Origin: Pithys albifrons albifrons
Taxonomy: Eukaryota; Chordata; Aves; Passeriformes; Thamnophilidae
Reading direction: 5' to 3'
Assembly (NCBI RefSeq): GCF_047495875.1
Contig: NC_092473.1
Location: forward strand, 12,925,733-12,989,732
DNA: 64,000 bases
Part shown: in pieces, positions 27,439 to 40,342 of the stretch
How positions within the stretch are numbered: position 1 is the first letter of the stretch
How the letters are laid out: every line of letters begins with the position of its first letter
Position numbers and translations under genes: made by a program
The notes under the pieces: model-generated
Database searches by the model: none
What the model saw: only the letters and a program-made list of their open reading frames with translations
What the model was told of the DNA's origin: nothing

Positions 27439-30233
27439 TACATTACATGGACTTTTTTCTTGTTTTTCTCTTCTTCCCACCGTGGTGGGCAGCAAAGCAG
27501 TGGCAGTGCCCGGGAGGCTGCCCTGTGCCCTCCCTGCTGGGATCACTCAGTTCTCTGTGCCAGGGCAGGGGGGTTCTACTCCACAGCAGAACCTGCCAAA
27601 GCAGCTTTGTTAGCAGGACATTGTCAAAGGATCACTAAGGATTAGAGCTGTGTTCTGATCCAGAATTAATAAATCCATAGAAATCTTTGGGTTTGTCTAT
27701 TAAGCAATAGCTACAGGCTCTCCTTTCTCTTAGAAGTCTTATTTTGGTATATAAGAAACCATTTCCCAGGTATTTCTAGAGGACTTTATTTCTGCCATTT
27801 TTACAAGTTTATTTTGTTGTTACAATTGGAATGTTTTTGCATGTGCTGCAGATAAATAGTTTTATTTTAAAGCTTTAGTTTGGAAGAACAGGAAGTATAC
27901 CTTGATCTTTTTTGGCCCTGTGTCTAAATATGTGAGGATTTACACATTCTAATGTGTGAGTCAGAAGAGGGAGAGGAGGAGGTATTATTTGTGAGGCTTA
28001 AACCTCAAATAGCCCAGGTTGTTTTCCAGCTGGGCTGCATGACGTGCCTGGTGGAAGGTGGACTCTCACCTATTGCTTCTCAAAAGAAGTTGGTGCTGGT
28101 GTTACACAAAGAACTGCTCTTTGTTTAAAAAAACTTGAAGTTGCCAGTCCTTTCAAAGAGCATAATTATTTCCTCTGGGGAAAATAACATGCCTTAGCTA
28201 CTCAAAGAAAGCATTTAGGATGCCCTTTCCTGCTTTCTTTGTCCTGCAATAATCTACTTTTTTTTTTAGGAGGAACATTTCTGCTGTCACCATTTCTCTC
28301 TGGTGGCAAATCAGCTCAGTGTGTGTTGTCCTGTGCTGCACTCCTGGTAAACACGGGGGACACGTCACCTCTCTGCGTCCCTTTCTCCCACTGAGTTTAA
28401 TAAAGGAAATTATTCTGATTAATAGCTTTTAGATTTAACAAACAGCACTGTTTGAGGTTACACATCCATCTGGTGTGATTTCTTGATGATGTCTGTGACT
28501 GTCTAGAGCAGGAGCAGCTGACTGGAGGGACTGGTGTAGTCCTGAGAGAATGGAGCTGGCACGTTGTTCCCCCAGCCAGCCATCGTGTAGGGCTTGTAAC
28601 CTGCCCGGGGCACAGGAGAGCTCATGGCTCAGGGTCCTGGCTCATTCCATGTTCCCAGAGAATGCACACCTTCCTTGCTGCCAGGCTGGGCGGGTTTGGA
28701 GCGAGGAGCAGAGCTTGGCTGAGCAGGATTTAGCAGGATATCTGTGTTTATTGGATCAGGCTCCAGTAGGAACACTCAGGTTCTTCTGCCTTGGATTGTG
28801 TAAGAGCAGGAGGATGAGACAGTACAAGGAGTGTGACATGCAGGAGTTGGGCAGTTTTCTTCTCTGATAGCCTGGGCATTGTGCCCCAGTGAGATAGGAC
28901 TGAGCTTTATGTTGTATTTGTGCACAGAAGTGCCCAGAGTTCTGTGCTCATCCTGGCCAGTCCCTCACAGGCTCTCCCTGTCTCCTCTCTCACAGCTCCA
29001 AGGTCATGTGCACAATTCCCACTTTTCCCCTGGATGATATTTTCTCAAACTCTGAAGACAATCTCGTGAATTTTTGGCATTAATTATCAGCTTCACAGAA
29101 GGTATTGTCTGTGCTGCAGAACATCCCTGAGTATAGACTAAGGTTTTGGTTAAATAGAATTCCATCTTTTTCCAAGTTTTGAGGGTAACTTTGTAACGTG
29201 TCTTTTCTCTTTGATGTAGACTCACCACTGGTTTCCAGTGACTCCTTTTTGTTAATTATTTCTCAGACATGCTGACAGCACTCAGAGGTTGTTGGCACTG
29301 CCTGTCACTTCTCAGAGTATTGTCCAGAGGAACAGAGCTGATGGAGCAGAGCCCCTAATTGAATATTGTGGTGATGGGACACAGAGGTGTCTTTTTATTT
29401 GCTAGTCAGATGAATTCCACTAAAATGTAATGGTTACACAAATTACTTCCAAAGGATAACACTTGGAGTTTATATTCATTGCCTTCTGTAACTTGAAAAA
29501 GCCCATCCTGATCAAAGTATTTGATGCAAAAGGACTTCTTTGCCATTCTGTGAATTGGAAATAATATATTGTGTAATTATTACTTGTGTCTTGAGAAATG
29601 TATCAATAGTAGAAAGAAAACAATTTCCCTTCTATTTCAGTACATGATTATATGTTCTGTATATATACATTCTTCTGATAATGGGTTTTAACCAATATTT
29701 TATTGATTTATTGTAGTTACATACAGAGTAATAGCTCTCAGTTCTTTGGGATTTCATAATTTTATCACACTTAATGTCTTTTTTACGAATGGCACAAATG
29801 AATAACGAATATTAGTTACACTGTGAGCTGTAGATCTCTTCAAGATGTTCAGGTGCATTAGTACTGGCTCTTAAAATGGTTTTTAACTGAGTGTTCCTTT
29901 TATTAAAGCTCATAATGCAGTGAGTGCCATCTCTGAAGGTGATACAGCATCAAAATTTTACTTGTACCTCCTTTAAGATGTGAAACACACCAGCTGTGGC
30001 ATGTCTGCAAACAGCAAAGTGGTTATCAAAGTAGTTATCAACTATGCTTTGTTTTATTTTCTCACCCCTTGGTATGTTTGGATGGGGGCTCTGTGTGCTT
30101 TAATAAATATATTGGAAGTTTGGGAGGTGCAATCCATTGCTCCTGTATCCTGTGGGATACAGAGATTCGGTGTAATAGTTCTTTACCCAGAGCACTCTGA
30201 TGCTGGTTGCTTCAGGCCTTGGCATTAAAAGTG
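27439..30233 (+). other. intron 1 sequence, no gene seen
   Basis: Unique intronic sequence. The section 28500-28990 has higher GC content, without splice sites or protein features that I could support. Confidence 0.65.
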
Positions 30234-30391
30234 AAAAAAAAGAAATAAAACAAACCAAACCAAACCAAAACAAAAAACCCCCACAAAACAAACCAAAACA
30301 AAAAAAACCAAACCAAAACAAAAAAAAACCCCAAAACCAAAACCCAACTAAAAAAAACCCCAAACCTCAAAAAACCCAAACAAGAAGAAAA
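30234..30391. repeat. A/C-only low-complexity tract (CAAAA/CCAAA)n
   Basis: About 155 bp are made almost only of A and C on the + strand, built from irregular AACCAAACC, ACAAAAAACC and CCCAAAA blocks. The strand asymmetry gives a Lys/Pro/Asn/Gln-rich frame on + and a Phe/Gly/Leu/Trp-rich frame on -, neither of which looks like a gene. It is an intron 1 simple repeat. Confidence 0.93.
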
Positions 30392-32252
30392 CCTCTCACA
30401 CTTTAATAAAATTATTTCATTATTTTTCTAACACTGTTGAAGTTCCCTATCTGCCTGACTGGGGTTTAGCCCTGTCTGCCTTAGAAATAAATCTTTTATT
30501 TTTCCTTTACATATGCTTTTGATGTATGTCATCCATCAATGTTAGCAGGAACAGGAAATGCATTGATCTATCGCTGCACTTGACAAGTTAAATAACACTT
30601 TATGTAAGAAGTATTGATTTATAAAATCCAGTACATGTAATTAACATTAGAACTGTCAAAAGTTGAAAACAGTATTAACTTGCTGCTTATTTATAACCCA
30701 AAGAAAATTAAATAAAATTTCCAGATTAATCAACTAACTCCTTTTTCCCCCCCTTCAGATGTGTCAAGCTCAGTTATGTTTTCTAGAACAGTGATATGTT
30801 TCTTCCAATTTCGACAAGGAGAAATTACATGTTTCATCAGTTTTGTTGAAAATAATTCTGCAGTCTGTGTATTATCCTTGAAGTGGGGAAAGAATTCCAC
30901 TTGGATAGTTCTGAAAGGATTTAGTGTAAAAGATGCAGAAATAAGTGATATTTGGGAAAATGAAGGGAGCCAATTTATGAGGGTGCACAGAATTCCCTCA
31001 GTGAGATGCTCTGAGGGCTCTCTAAGGGTCACTTGGTGCTCCTGTTTGGGAGCCAAGCACTTCCCAGGTGCCTGGGCCAGAGTTTGCTGAAGAGGGTGGG
31101 AATATTTCAGCTGAGTTCTGGGAACTTTGGGCTGTGCTTTGTTTCTGTCCCAGTCCAGCATCACACAAGGACATGAACAGTCCTGGCTCTGCTCTCCAGT
31201 CCAACAGCACCACTGACTGGGTTTGTTGAGGCAGGAGGTATCCAATTTATAGACCTATTTACATGTTTCCAGCTTAAAGAGCAAAAAAAGTAAATTACAA
31301 GTTACATTTAAACAGAATCACAATAGCAGTGAGGAGTGGGGGCTGCTTTTAACAAAGGTTTGTGCATGAATCATTTCCCCTTCATCCCCTTCATCAAAAG
31401 AGATGTGTTTATATTTTCTCTGGATATTCATGGCTGCTTTGCTGTTTAGAAAGAATTCTCTCCTTGAAATAATAAATAGATGGCCTGGCATGGCTTTCAA
31501 ATCTGGCAGTGCCTTTGCTGTGCTGGTTTTTTTCCGTCCTGCTTCACTCATGTTTCTGTTCTGGTCCTTCCAGACACTCCTCAGCTGTTTACCTTTAGGA
31601 TTTCATTTATCTTCTACAAAGTGAGGAGCTGAGAAGGGCTCTTTGACCAGGGATGAACTTGTGGAAAGCATTTCTGTTTTTCTCATCTCTGTTCTGTTAA
31701 ATGCTCCATAGGGTTTCACCTTGCCTTCATCCCTGTGCCAGCTGGAATGTTTAGCAGATAGATAGGAATTGCTGGATTGATATCTGTGTGATCACACTGA
31801 GACTGCAGATTACGGGGCAGCAACAATAGTTTCCTTTGTGGTTAAAATAACGAAGGAAATCCTGCTCTCTCTGGGCTCCCTCTGGCTGAGGAGCTTTGCC
31901 TTCCACCTGCTGTGGCGGAGGGTCAAACATCCCAACCTCCTTCCCTGGAAACTCCCTGAGAATCTGTAAACATCGGGGAGATGAGGAGAATATAAAAATC
32001 ACAGAGCCTGTGCTTTGATGGCAGATCCACCAGTGAGGTTGGAGGTTTCTTTGGAGCTTTGGGGTTGCTTTTCACAGCTAATGGTTCTCTTTCATTCACC
32101 TGCTTCAGACGTGCCTTTTCCTCTCCGTGTGTAACTTGAAGGGACCCTCCTGAATATTTCAAACCAAAATTCTGCAGCTTCTTTGGGGCTGAGCTGCACT
32201 AAATAGAACTTAGACATCATCTCCAGCTTCATGATTTTTAATTCTGCAGCAG
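30392..32252 (+). other. intron 1 sequence with one strong orphan splice acceptor
   Basis: Mostly plain intron. A consensus-grade 3' splice site (CTAAC branchpoint-like, then TTTTTCCCCCCCTTCAG) ends at 30758 and is followed by an open frame to 31090. It is treated as a candidate only; no donor or protein homology supports an exon. Confidence 0.5.
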
Positions 32253-32492
32253 GTGATGGATTTAAACTGAAAAAGAGGACATTTAGATGGGATTTTTGGA
32301 AGAAACTCTTCCCTGGGAGGGTGGGCAGACCCTGGCACAGGTTGCCCAGAGAAGCTGTGGCTGCCCCAGCCCTGGCAGTGCCCAAGGGCAGGTTGGACAG
32401 GGCTTGGTCTGGAGAAAGGTGTCCCTGCCCATGGCAGGAGCTGAACAAGATGATCTTTAAGGTCCCTCCCAACCCAAAGCACTCTAAAACAT
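32253..32492 (+). mobile_element. CR1 LINE 3' fragment
   Basis: It contains GGCACAGGTTGCCCAGAGAA, CCCTGCCCATGGCAGGAGCT and GATGATCTTTAAGGTCCCTC, the typical end of ORF2 and 3' UTR of avian CR1, in sense orientation to SDK1. The terminal TTCTATGA octamers have decayed (ACTCTAAAAC). A 94-codon frame across it is a remnant and not a gene. Confidence 0.9.
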
Positions 32493-35400
32493 TGCAGGAG
32501 TTTGAAGAACTATGAATAGTGATTGCTTTCTGATATACAACAAACCAGATATTTTTTTTTTGTGCCCTGACTGAACTGAATTATTACTGGAGGTCAGAAA
32601 GTGAGACTAAAGCATGAGGTGTAGAAATTAAATGGGAAAAGGAGACCTTAGTGGGACTTTAGGTTAATACATCAGGAGCTGCTTGAGGCTCTGTTAAAAT
32701 GATACCAGCTCATTATTTTTTTTCTCCTTGGCTGGTCCGCTAAAGAAATCAATTTTAAGAAAATAATGATACAATTGCATGTGGGAAAAAATTTTCTCAG
32801 TGTATTTGGGGATAACTGAGAGAGTTTTATGGTGAATTTTAATGGACTGATGTTACCAACCACTGTCTTTTATTTTCTCTCAAAATCCAGGTCTGATAAA
32901 AACCTTTCTGTGGCTCCTCCTCCTTCCAGTTCTGAGTGTTTCTAATAAAACTTGAGAAATCTTTTCTTAAAAAGGAATTCTTGAAGAAGTGATCCTGCAG
33001 TGAATGAAAGGATGGTCTTTACAGAGAAGGCAGAATGTTGGGGAGTAGATTTTATGAATGCCAAGAATAGTTATGCTTAAGGACTTTTAAGCAGTCGGTG
33101 ATAGTAAGATTTTCTTTTTTTGTCACAAGAAAACCCGCTCTGGCTTTTTTCTGTAGTCTCAGCATAGCATGCAAGTGAATTTTTGTACTTCATCTAAAGC
33201 TGTTTGTAGGGAAAAGTGAAAGGAGGATAAGAGAGATAACAGGAAACGTTTGGACCTTAAAACAGGGAAGAAAGGTTGGAAATATTAAAACAGGTTTTCC
33301 TGCAGCAAGTCACTGTGTGGTGTTTATCTCAGAATTGTGGAAGTTTCTGAGGGAATGAATTGGGTTGTTTGTTCTTTTAAGCAGTTCTATGTGTTAGCCA
33401 AGATTGGGGGAAAGCATTGGATCTGTTTACATCAAGAAATGAGGAGCACAGATGCCAACTGGAATCTGCAGGGCCATTTAGGTAATTCTGAAATAGAGAA
33501 GTGATGCTTCAATTAAAAAAAAAAGAATTTTTAATTAAATCTACTTAACTATCAGTGTGAAACGCTCATTCTTGCCGCTTGGGACTCCTATTCTATTGAA
33601 TTGTTGAGAGCTAATCATAACTATACATTACAGAAGGTTTAGTTTCCCTCCTGGGACAGAGTGCAACAGGTTTGCCATCTTTAGTTCAATATTTCTTCCA
33701 TCCAAATCGAATGGATGATTGGCAATTACCCAATAACTAACTTGCCAATTAGTTATGTGACCTGTTCAAGGGAAGAAAAAGTTGCCCATTGAAATCTTGT
33801 CTCCCTGAGACTGTGCATTTAAAAGAAATAAATGTCACTTATTGCAGAGATATGTAGGTTTCCTCACAGAACTTGCTGAGTCTTAAAACAATTTAATTCC
33901 ATCCCCAATTAAACCTTTAAAAGCACAATCCATCAACCTCAGCTGATTCTGTATTTGCATTCAGGGATTGTAATAGAGGGATCCAAAAAGCAGCTTATCT
34001 TTTTTATCTATAGGAGGACAAAAATGGGTAGTGTGGGCTCATTTGCTTGACATATGAAATTGAGGAAGAAAGACTGATTTAAATACAGTTGCTCCAGTGC
34101 TCTTCCAATATAAAATCAGATCCTGTCTTTGCTAAAAGTTCAGGAAATCCATTTTAAGGGAATGCTTTATCCCATTGTGTGAAAATTCTTATATGCAGCA
34201 ATATACTTGAAAAATAACCCGATATTTTAATGAAATATTCACCATGAGGCGTCAGTCCTTTCCAATCAAGATGTAGAATGAGGTGGTAAAAGGCAATTTA
34301 AATCTAATTGTTGTGCTTGGTGATTTATGTCACACTTCCAACCACAAAAATTTGAATCTCAAAGATGCAATATTTTGGGTAAAATAGACTTCCTGCAAAT
34401 CAATCCAGTTCAAGTGACTGAATGCTCTAATGTATGTTTGACATTGTTGACAGTTTATGAATAGATCATACACTAACTTTCACAGCATCTCACCAATGCA
34501 GTTTGGAAGCTTTAAATTCAAAAGAAGATTGATTCAGATATATCTGAGTTCAATCTGACTTTCTGGTACATTTCCCAAGATTTACTGTGTAATAATTTCA
34601 AATTCATCTGCCATGTAAGCTATTGAAGTTCATTCCCACAAGAGAATACAACTTGCATCAGAGCTGCCACATGTTGCATGTGTATGAGAAACTGAGACAG
34701 TGAGATTAAAAACTGGGAGAGCAAGATTAAAAGACCCTTTTGAAAAGGAAATAGAGAAAAATATTTTCCATACCCAAGTCAGGAATATGAGAAAATGGTC
34801 ACGGTTCCCCAGAAAGTCACAGTTTTGGACTGTCGGTCAGTGCAGAGCAGCTCATGCTGTGTGTGCTTGGGAATGTCACTGCTGGACTTTTAATGTGGCC
34901 TTCATGGGCTTGAGCTGGCCATGATTTCTTTGGATTACTGAAAAGATTCTTCCTGTCTTAGTCTGGGTTTCCTTACTCTAGTTGCCTTTTTAATTTCACT
35001 CTAGTTTTGTCTTACATGTTCAATCCCCTTGATGGGCCTTTGGAAATGCTCTTCTCATGGCAGTCCTTGGTCCACCCCAAGATGCCTCACCTCTCTTGTC
35101 CTGGCAAACACTGAGAGCAAAAGCTTTGCTGTATTGCTGATCTCCTGGGCTCCTTGTTCAGCCTCTGCCTCATCTCCTTGGCAAATTCCTGAGAGACAAT
35201 TCTCCTTTATTTCCCTGTGTCAGGTGATTGTGGCTTTAGCCCTGCATATGTAGAAAGAGTGACATGCATCGTGCTTTGCCTAGGGATTAATAAGCTAAAA
35301 TCAATACAGGTGTGTTATTGAATAAACCAGTTGTGGTTCTCTTTGGGTTTGAAAGTGTCTCTCAGACAAAAGGGTGTTTTCAATATTGTGACTGTTGGGT

Positions 35401-38400
35401 GAACTGAGTGATGGGAGGGGCAGCTGCTCCCGTGGCATTTGGGAGTGCCTGACCTGTTTGCTCTGAGTATTTGCTGCTTTATGTGCAGGTTAATCCACTT
35501 TGGATATTCAATATTGGTCACCTAAAAATGACTTAAAAGTGGAGATACCTGGCAGAGACAAATGGCAGGGGCAGTGGGGATCTCTCAACCTGTTCTTGGC
35601 ACTTGCTGTGTTTTCTTCCTCTGAGCATTCAGGACTACAGGAACTGATTTTCTCAGCATGAGAATGTGTGATTTGCTCTGTAACTGTTGGTGTCCAACAT
35701 TTCTGGAGAGAAAAATGCTGAGGTTTTGAGAGGATGATTCCAGTGGGTTTTAGTGCTGAAGGTGATGTGCTTCTTCTCTGGAGTACAGCAGCTTTCCTCT
35801 TCTCCATTAGAGGTTCTCAAGATCAAATTGTTTAATTAAAATACATTAATTCCTGAGGGACAGGAGCATGCGGCTGCTTTCAGGATCATGTAAGACCTTG
35901 TAGTAACTGAAAGAGCTGTTTAATCTGACTTAGCTTTATGTATTTGACAAGTGTAGGCTCTTAAAGAGCTAAGAATCATTAGCCAAACCCTGGTGATTTG
36001 TTTATCAGAGGGCATGTTTGAGGTCCCTGTGATGGTGCTCTCAGTTTCTGAAGTCGCGTTCACTCACACCATCCCTATGGGACTATAATGGTCATCTAAT
36101 GAGCATCTTCTCTTGAGGTTTTTGTTGTCATTCCAGTCAGTACAAAGCTGTGCAGTCAGATAATCTTTTCCTCTTGCAGGTCCTATTTGTAAGTTTGTGC
36201 CTGAACATGATTTTCAGGGAGGATGGAGGATGAGGGAGTTTCCAGCTTTCCTGTGGTGCCTCTCATCTGCCAGGGCTGAGCACAAGCCCAGAGTAGATGG
36301 CAGTTGCACAGAGCACCATTTTGTATTTAACTGTCTGCATTAATCCAAGCAAAAGTGTCTGGGAGTTGTTGAATTAAGTCTTGAAATTATATTTTCAGAT
36401 AAAATCCAAGCTTTGCAAGTACCAAAGAAACTCCTGGCCTGGTATAATGAAACCCTTGCAGTTCAGTGATACACAAAAGCAAAGCAGACATGCTGTGGAG
36501 CAAATTGCCAGATAATTTCAGCAATATTCAACCCTGTTTTTTCTTGAGATTTACATAAAAATAAACTGCACCATCCCTTTCAGGATCCGGGTCAGGATGT
36601 TGGTGAGTTTGGTGAACAGCCTTAATGGAAATCTGTTGGAGCTGTGCCAGCAGGTTGGCACCTCATCCCTTTGCTCCTTCTTGCAACTCAGAGAGTTTTT
36701 TAATTACTATTACTTTTATTTTTAAATAAGCATTGCTAAAGAGCCAGAAGAGGCTGAAAGTACTAACACATTTAGCATTTAGAGAAAGCAACTGTGTATA
36801 GCATGAATTCTTGCCTTTTTTTTTTTTTTAAGGCAGAAAACTATTCTGGCTAGGAATATGCATTGCAGTATGTTATTATTTTTGTTTCTAGTACTCGGAT
36901 AGGCTTTTTATTACTATTTTACTCCATCTTTAAAGAGAATAAAACCAGAGGTGCTTTCCTGGGTTCTACACCCTTGGCTGGCTGAGGCTGATTGGTGGTG
37001 AGCCCTGGCTGTGGTTAATTACTGAGTTCAGGTGTCTCATCCCTGTGAACTGAGCCCTTGCATCTTCCAACCCTCAGCCAGTTATTTCATTCCTGCTCTT
37101 TCCTTTCTGAACTGGCTTTCATTTTTCCTGCCAATTTTCCTGTTTCCCTGAGATGCTCTTTAACAACCAAACTTACTGTCCAGTTAGAATTTTGCTTTCC
37201 CTTACAGCTTCAAGGTGTCAGTAAAGCTCGGGGTGCACTGTGGGTTGATGGTGTGACCCCACTGGTGCTGCGGAACCGCCAGAGCCATCCAAGCCTCGCT
37301 GCTGCCTCTCTGCATGGAGTCTCTGCTCCCTCTTTTATTTTCATTTCTGCTTTCAGGGAATATTTAGTGAGCTCTGATTACATAATTGAATTTGATAAAC
37401 TGATGGTATGTGATTGATGAGGAAGTCAGGAATAAAAGATTAGAAGATAAAATTACTTCAAGGGTTTAAGTAAATCTTCCAGAGAGCTGGGGTAATTTAT
37501 AAAGCATGCTATACTCTTTATAAAAATAGTCCCGTAGGTCTATTAAATTTTAGCTTCTAACAGAACTGGATTGAGTTTTGAGAATCATTTTCATGTAATA
37601 CCAGCTTGATTGTGATGCTTTAAATAGGAGATGGCTCAGAGGGGGCTGCAGTGTCACTGAGTTTGGAATATTTGAGTGGGAACTGCAGAGCTCAGTGACA
37701 GACCTGTGGGCAGCTGTCTTTGCCTTTCAAATAAATAATTTTTTCTTGGAAAGACGTAAGTTAGAAGGACTAAGTGGATAATTCAGAGGGAGGCAATGAA
37801 GGAGGTTATGCTGCTGAGCCTGTAAGTCAGTGAAAGCCAGGCTGAACAGATGACTCAGGTGGAGGCTTCTAGTGCAGGTCCAGTCTCACTGTAACCTCCC
37901 TCAGTGACTCAACTTTCTTTGAGGGAAATGCTTTAGGGATCTCATTCCAGGAGCCTCTCTCCACGAGCAGTCAGTGCTGTTTGGGGGGACTCTGCACTGA
38001 CCATTTCAGCTCCCCAGTTGTCTCTGCTCCAAACCCCTGCCCTGAACAGCAGCACTGCCCCAGCTGCTGCCTTTGCATCTCCACAGGGAGCCTGACACCT
38101 TTAACTTTGCAAGGGTGGAATGTCTGTCCTGTAACTCCCTCATGAGACTCCCCAAAATGTATGTGAAGCCTTTGACAGGATTTACCATTTCCTCACTTGT
38201 TTAGAATTATCTTTACAAGAATTTGCTCTTCACTCTGGGTAAAATAACTGCATTTCCTGCCTCCAACTTGATTTCTCTTTATAACATTTAAAATATTGGT
38301 TGATTTTACTAGTAAGGAGAAAATGAGAATTGAGATGACTTCACAATAATTGCAGTCATTAAAACAAAAAAAGCAGCTTTGCACAATATATTCTCAGTCA

Positions 38401-39396
38401 TGTAATAGAGTGAAGAAGTGTAAAATCTATCCCTGGCTTGCCTGGGAATATCTGCTAGTTTGGAACTGTTCCGATTTTGTCATATGTTGAATCGTTGTAT
38501 CTTCCTGAACAGCCAATTTAAAGAAGATACTGTTGATCTGCACCCATCATATATCAGTTTGTTTGAAAACCAGGTTATTTAAAATGCTACAAATCAGAAA
38601 AAGCCCTTACCTCAAAATGCAATTTTTAATTCAGTTTGCTGGAGCAGATTTGGTGCGATAGTTTATAAGTTTTGCTTTAGGATTTTTTGCTTTTTTCCCT
38701 CCTGCATAAATGCCTGTTTCTGAAGTTAATTCCAAAAGCTTAGGAGATAATTTGTCAGTACAAATCCCCAGATGTGAAGGGAGCTGCTGTTTGATTTATG
38801 GCCCCTTGCAGGAGATATTTTGGTGTCAGTGGGCTGGGGGTCTCTGAGCAGGCTCAGCTGGAGCTGCTGCCCTGGGGCTGCCAGGCTGACCCCAGCCTGG
38901 GCTTCCCTGTGCTCTGCCAAGGAAGAAAAATGCCCTGATAAAAGGCAGAGTGAGAGATAAGGGCTCAGAGAAGGTGACATCACCAGCCTGGGCTGGAAAA
39001 TCAGCCCCCCTTGCTGCTGTCCTGTGGCCATCAGCTCCCAAAGATTACAGGGTGTGACCTGTGCCTTCAAGAATTTCAGCCAGCCTTGAGTAGTACATGA
39101 GGTCACTTCCCTATAAACTCTAAAAAATATCTTAAAGTCTTTAAATAGCAAGTTTAAAAATGCCTGGGCTTATCTAAAATAAATTTTAAAAGGTTAGCAG
39201 TTTGACTGAACCAGTACTTGCACTGGGACAACATTTGTGTGTCTTGGGGGTTTTTGGTATTTTATATATAAAGTACACACACCCTGCACTCTTAAAAGCA
39301 GATTTCAGTATCATCTGCCTATTAAATATTATTCATATTTTGGATTAAATCTCTGATTTTGACTGTAACGTGTGAGTTTTATATATAGACATAAAC
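32493..39396 (+). other. intron 1 sequence, no gene seen
   Basis: AT-rich unique sequence, with a T run at about 36818-36831. A paired acceptor and donor 9 nt apart (36179/36189) is a microexon candidate. The section 33830-34690 is free of recognisable repeats and rich in TAAT/ATTA cores, which would fit a conserved non-coding element but cannot be shown from one sequence. Confidence 0.6.
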
Positions 39397-39536
39397 TCTC
39401 TGGAAGTGTTTAAGGCCACTTTGGATGGAGCTCTGAGCAGCCTGGTGCAGGTGGAGGTGACCCTGCCCATGCCAGTGGGTGGAACTGGGTGGGCTTTAAG
39501 ATCTCTTCCAACCCAGGTCATTCTATTATTCTATGT
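39397..39536 (+). mobile_element. CR1 LINE 3' fragment
   Basis: It begins TCTGGAAGTGTTTAAGGCC and continues through GAGCAGCCTGGTGCAGGTGG and TTTAAGATCTCTTCCAACCC to the terminal ATTCTATTATTCTATG, which keeps two copies of the CR1 3' octamer. It is a short 5'-truncated insertion in intron 1, sense to SDK1. Confidence 0.9.
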
Positions 39537-40342
39537 TAGTTTTGGTTGTAGAAGGTGTTGGTACACTTTTAGGATTAAGTCTTTAGTTCCTACATAATTA
39601 AAAGTAGAAATTCGACACATGAAGTGTGAAAAACTTCATCTTCCAGAGGTGACTGGGGTGGATCTCCAGCAAGTGTGGGCTCAGAATAAATCTGTGTTTG
39701 AGCAGAGCTTTGGCAATTTTCCCATCAAGGATTGTGCTTCTTGGAGTTCTTTACTATCTGTGATACACAACATTTTGAGACTACATGTGACCCTTGCATA
39801 TTATTGAAGTACCCCAATTCAAAATCTGTTAGTGGCTTCAGGTAATATAATTTCACACATTTTGGTTGGCAAGGATGTTGGAAAACACATTAAACTTGTG
39901 ATTTTGTGAGGGTTTTTTTACAAAATTCTTTTCCCTATCAAAATTCTTCATTTACCCTGAGACTTCTCCTGCTGTGATAATCAGTTCTATCCAAGATTAC
40001 TCCTCTGGTTTCTATTCAAGACATAAAAAAAAAAAAAGCTTTGAGTGGATTTAATCCTCACAGAGAAGGGGGTGGAAAAAGCCAGTAGGGCTGTGCACTG
40101 CCTGCCACAACAGACAGTGCTGGAATTCTCATATGGATAAACAGTAAACAGATAAAAGCTTGTCTGAGTGGGCAAGGACTAAGGTTATCAAGATCTTGGG
40201 GATTCTGCCTCTGAAATAGAACCTAGTTATGAATGTGCCAATGCAAGCCTTAACTGAGTCATGGTGTTTCTCTTTTTGCAATAACCTTTTGAGTAGAAAT
40301 GAGCTCAAAGTCAGTGGGTTATTGTCCATTTCCCTAAAGAGC
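39537..40342 (+). other. end of intron 1 before the acceptor array
   Basis: Unique intronic sequence with an A run near 40025-40037. The ancestral branchpoint for exon 2 could be CCCTAAAG (about 40333-40340), just before the first array copy. Nothing else is seen. Confidence 0.6.

Noticed and set aside
30200..30406. Lys/Pro/Asn-rich frame over the A/C tract.
   Set aside because: Low-complexity translation of a simple repeat.
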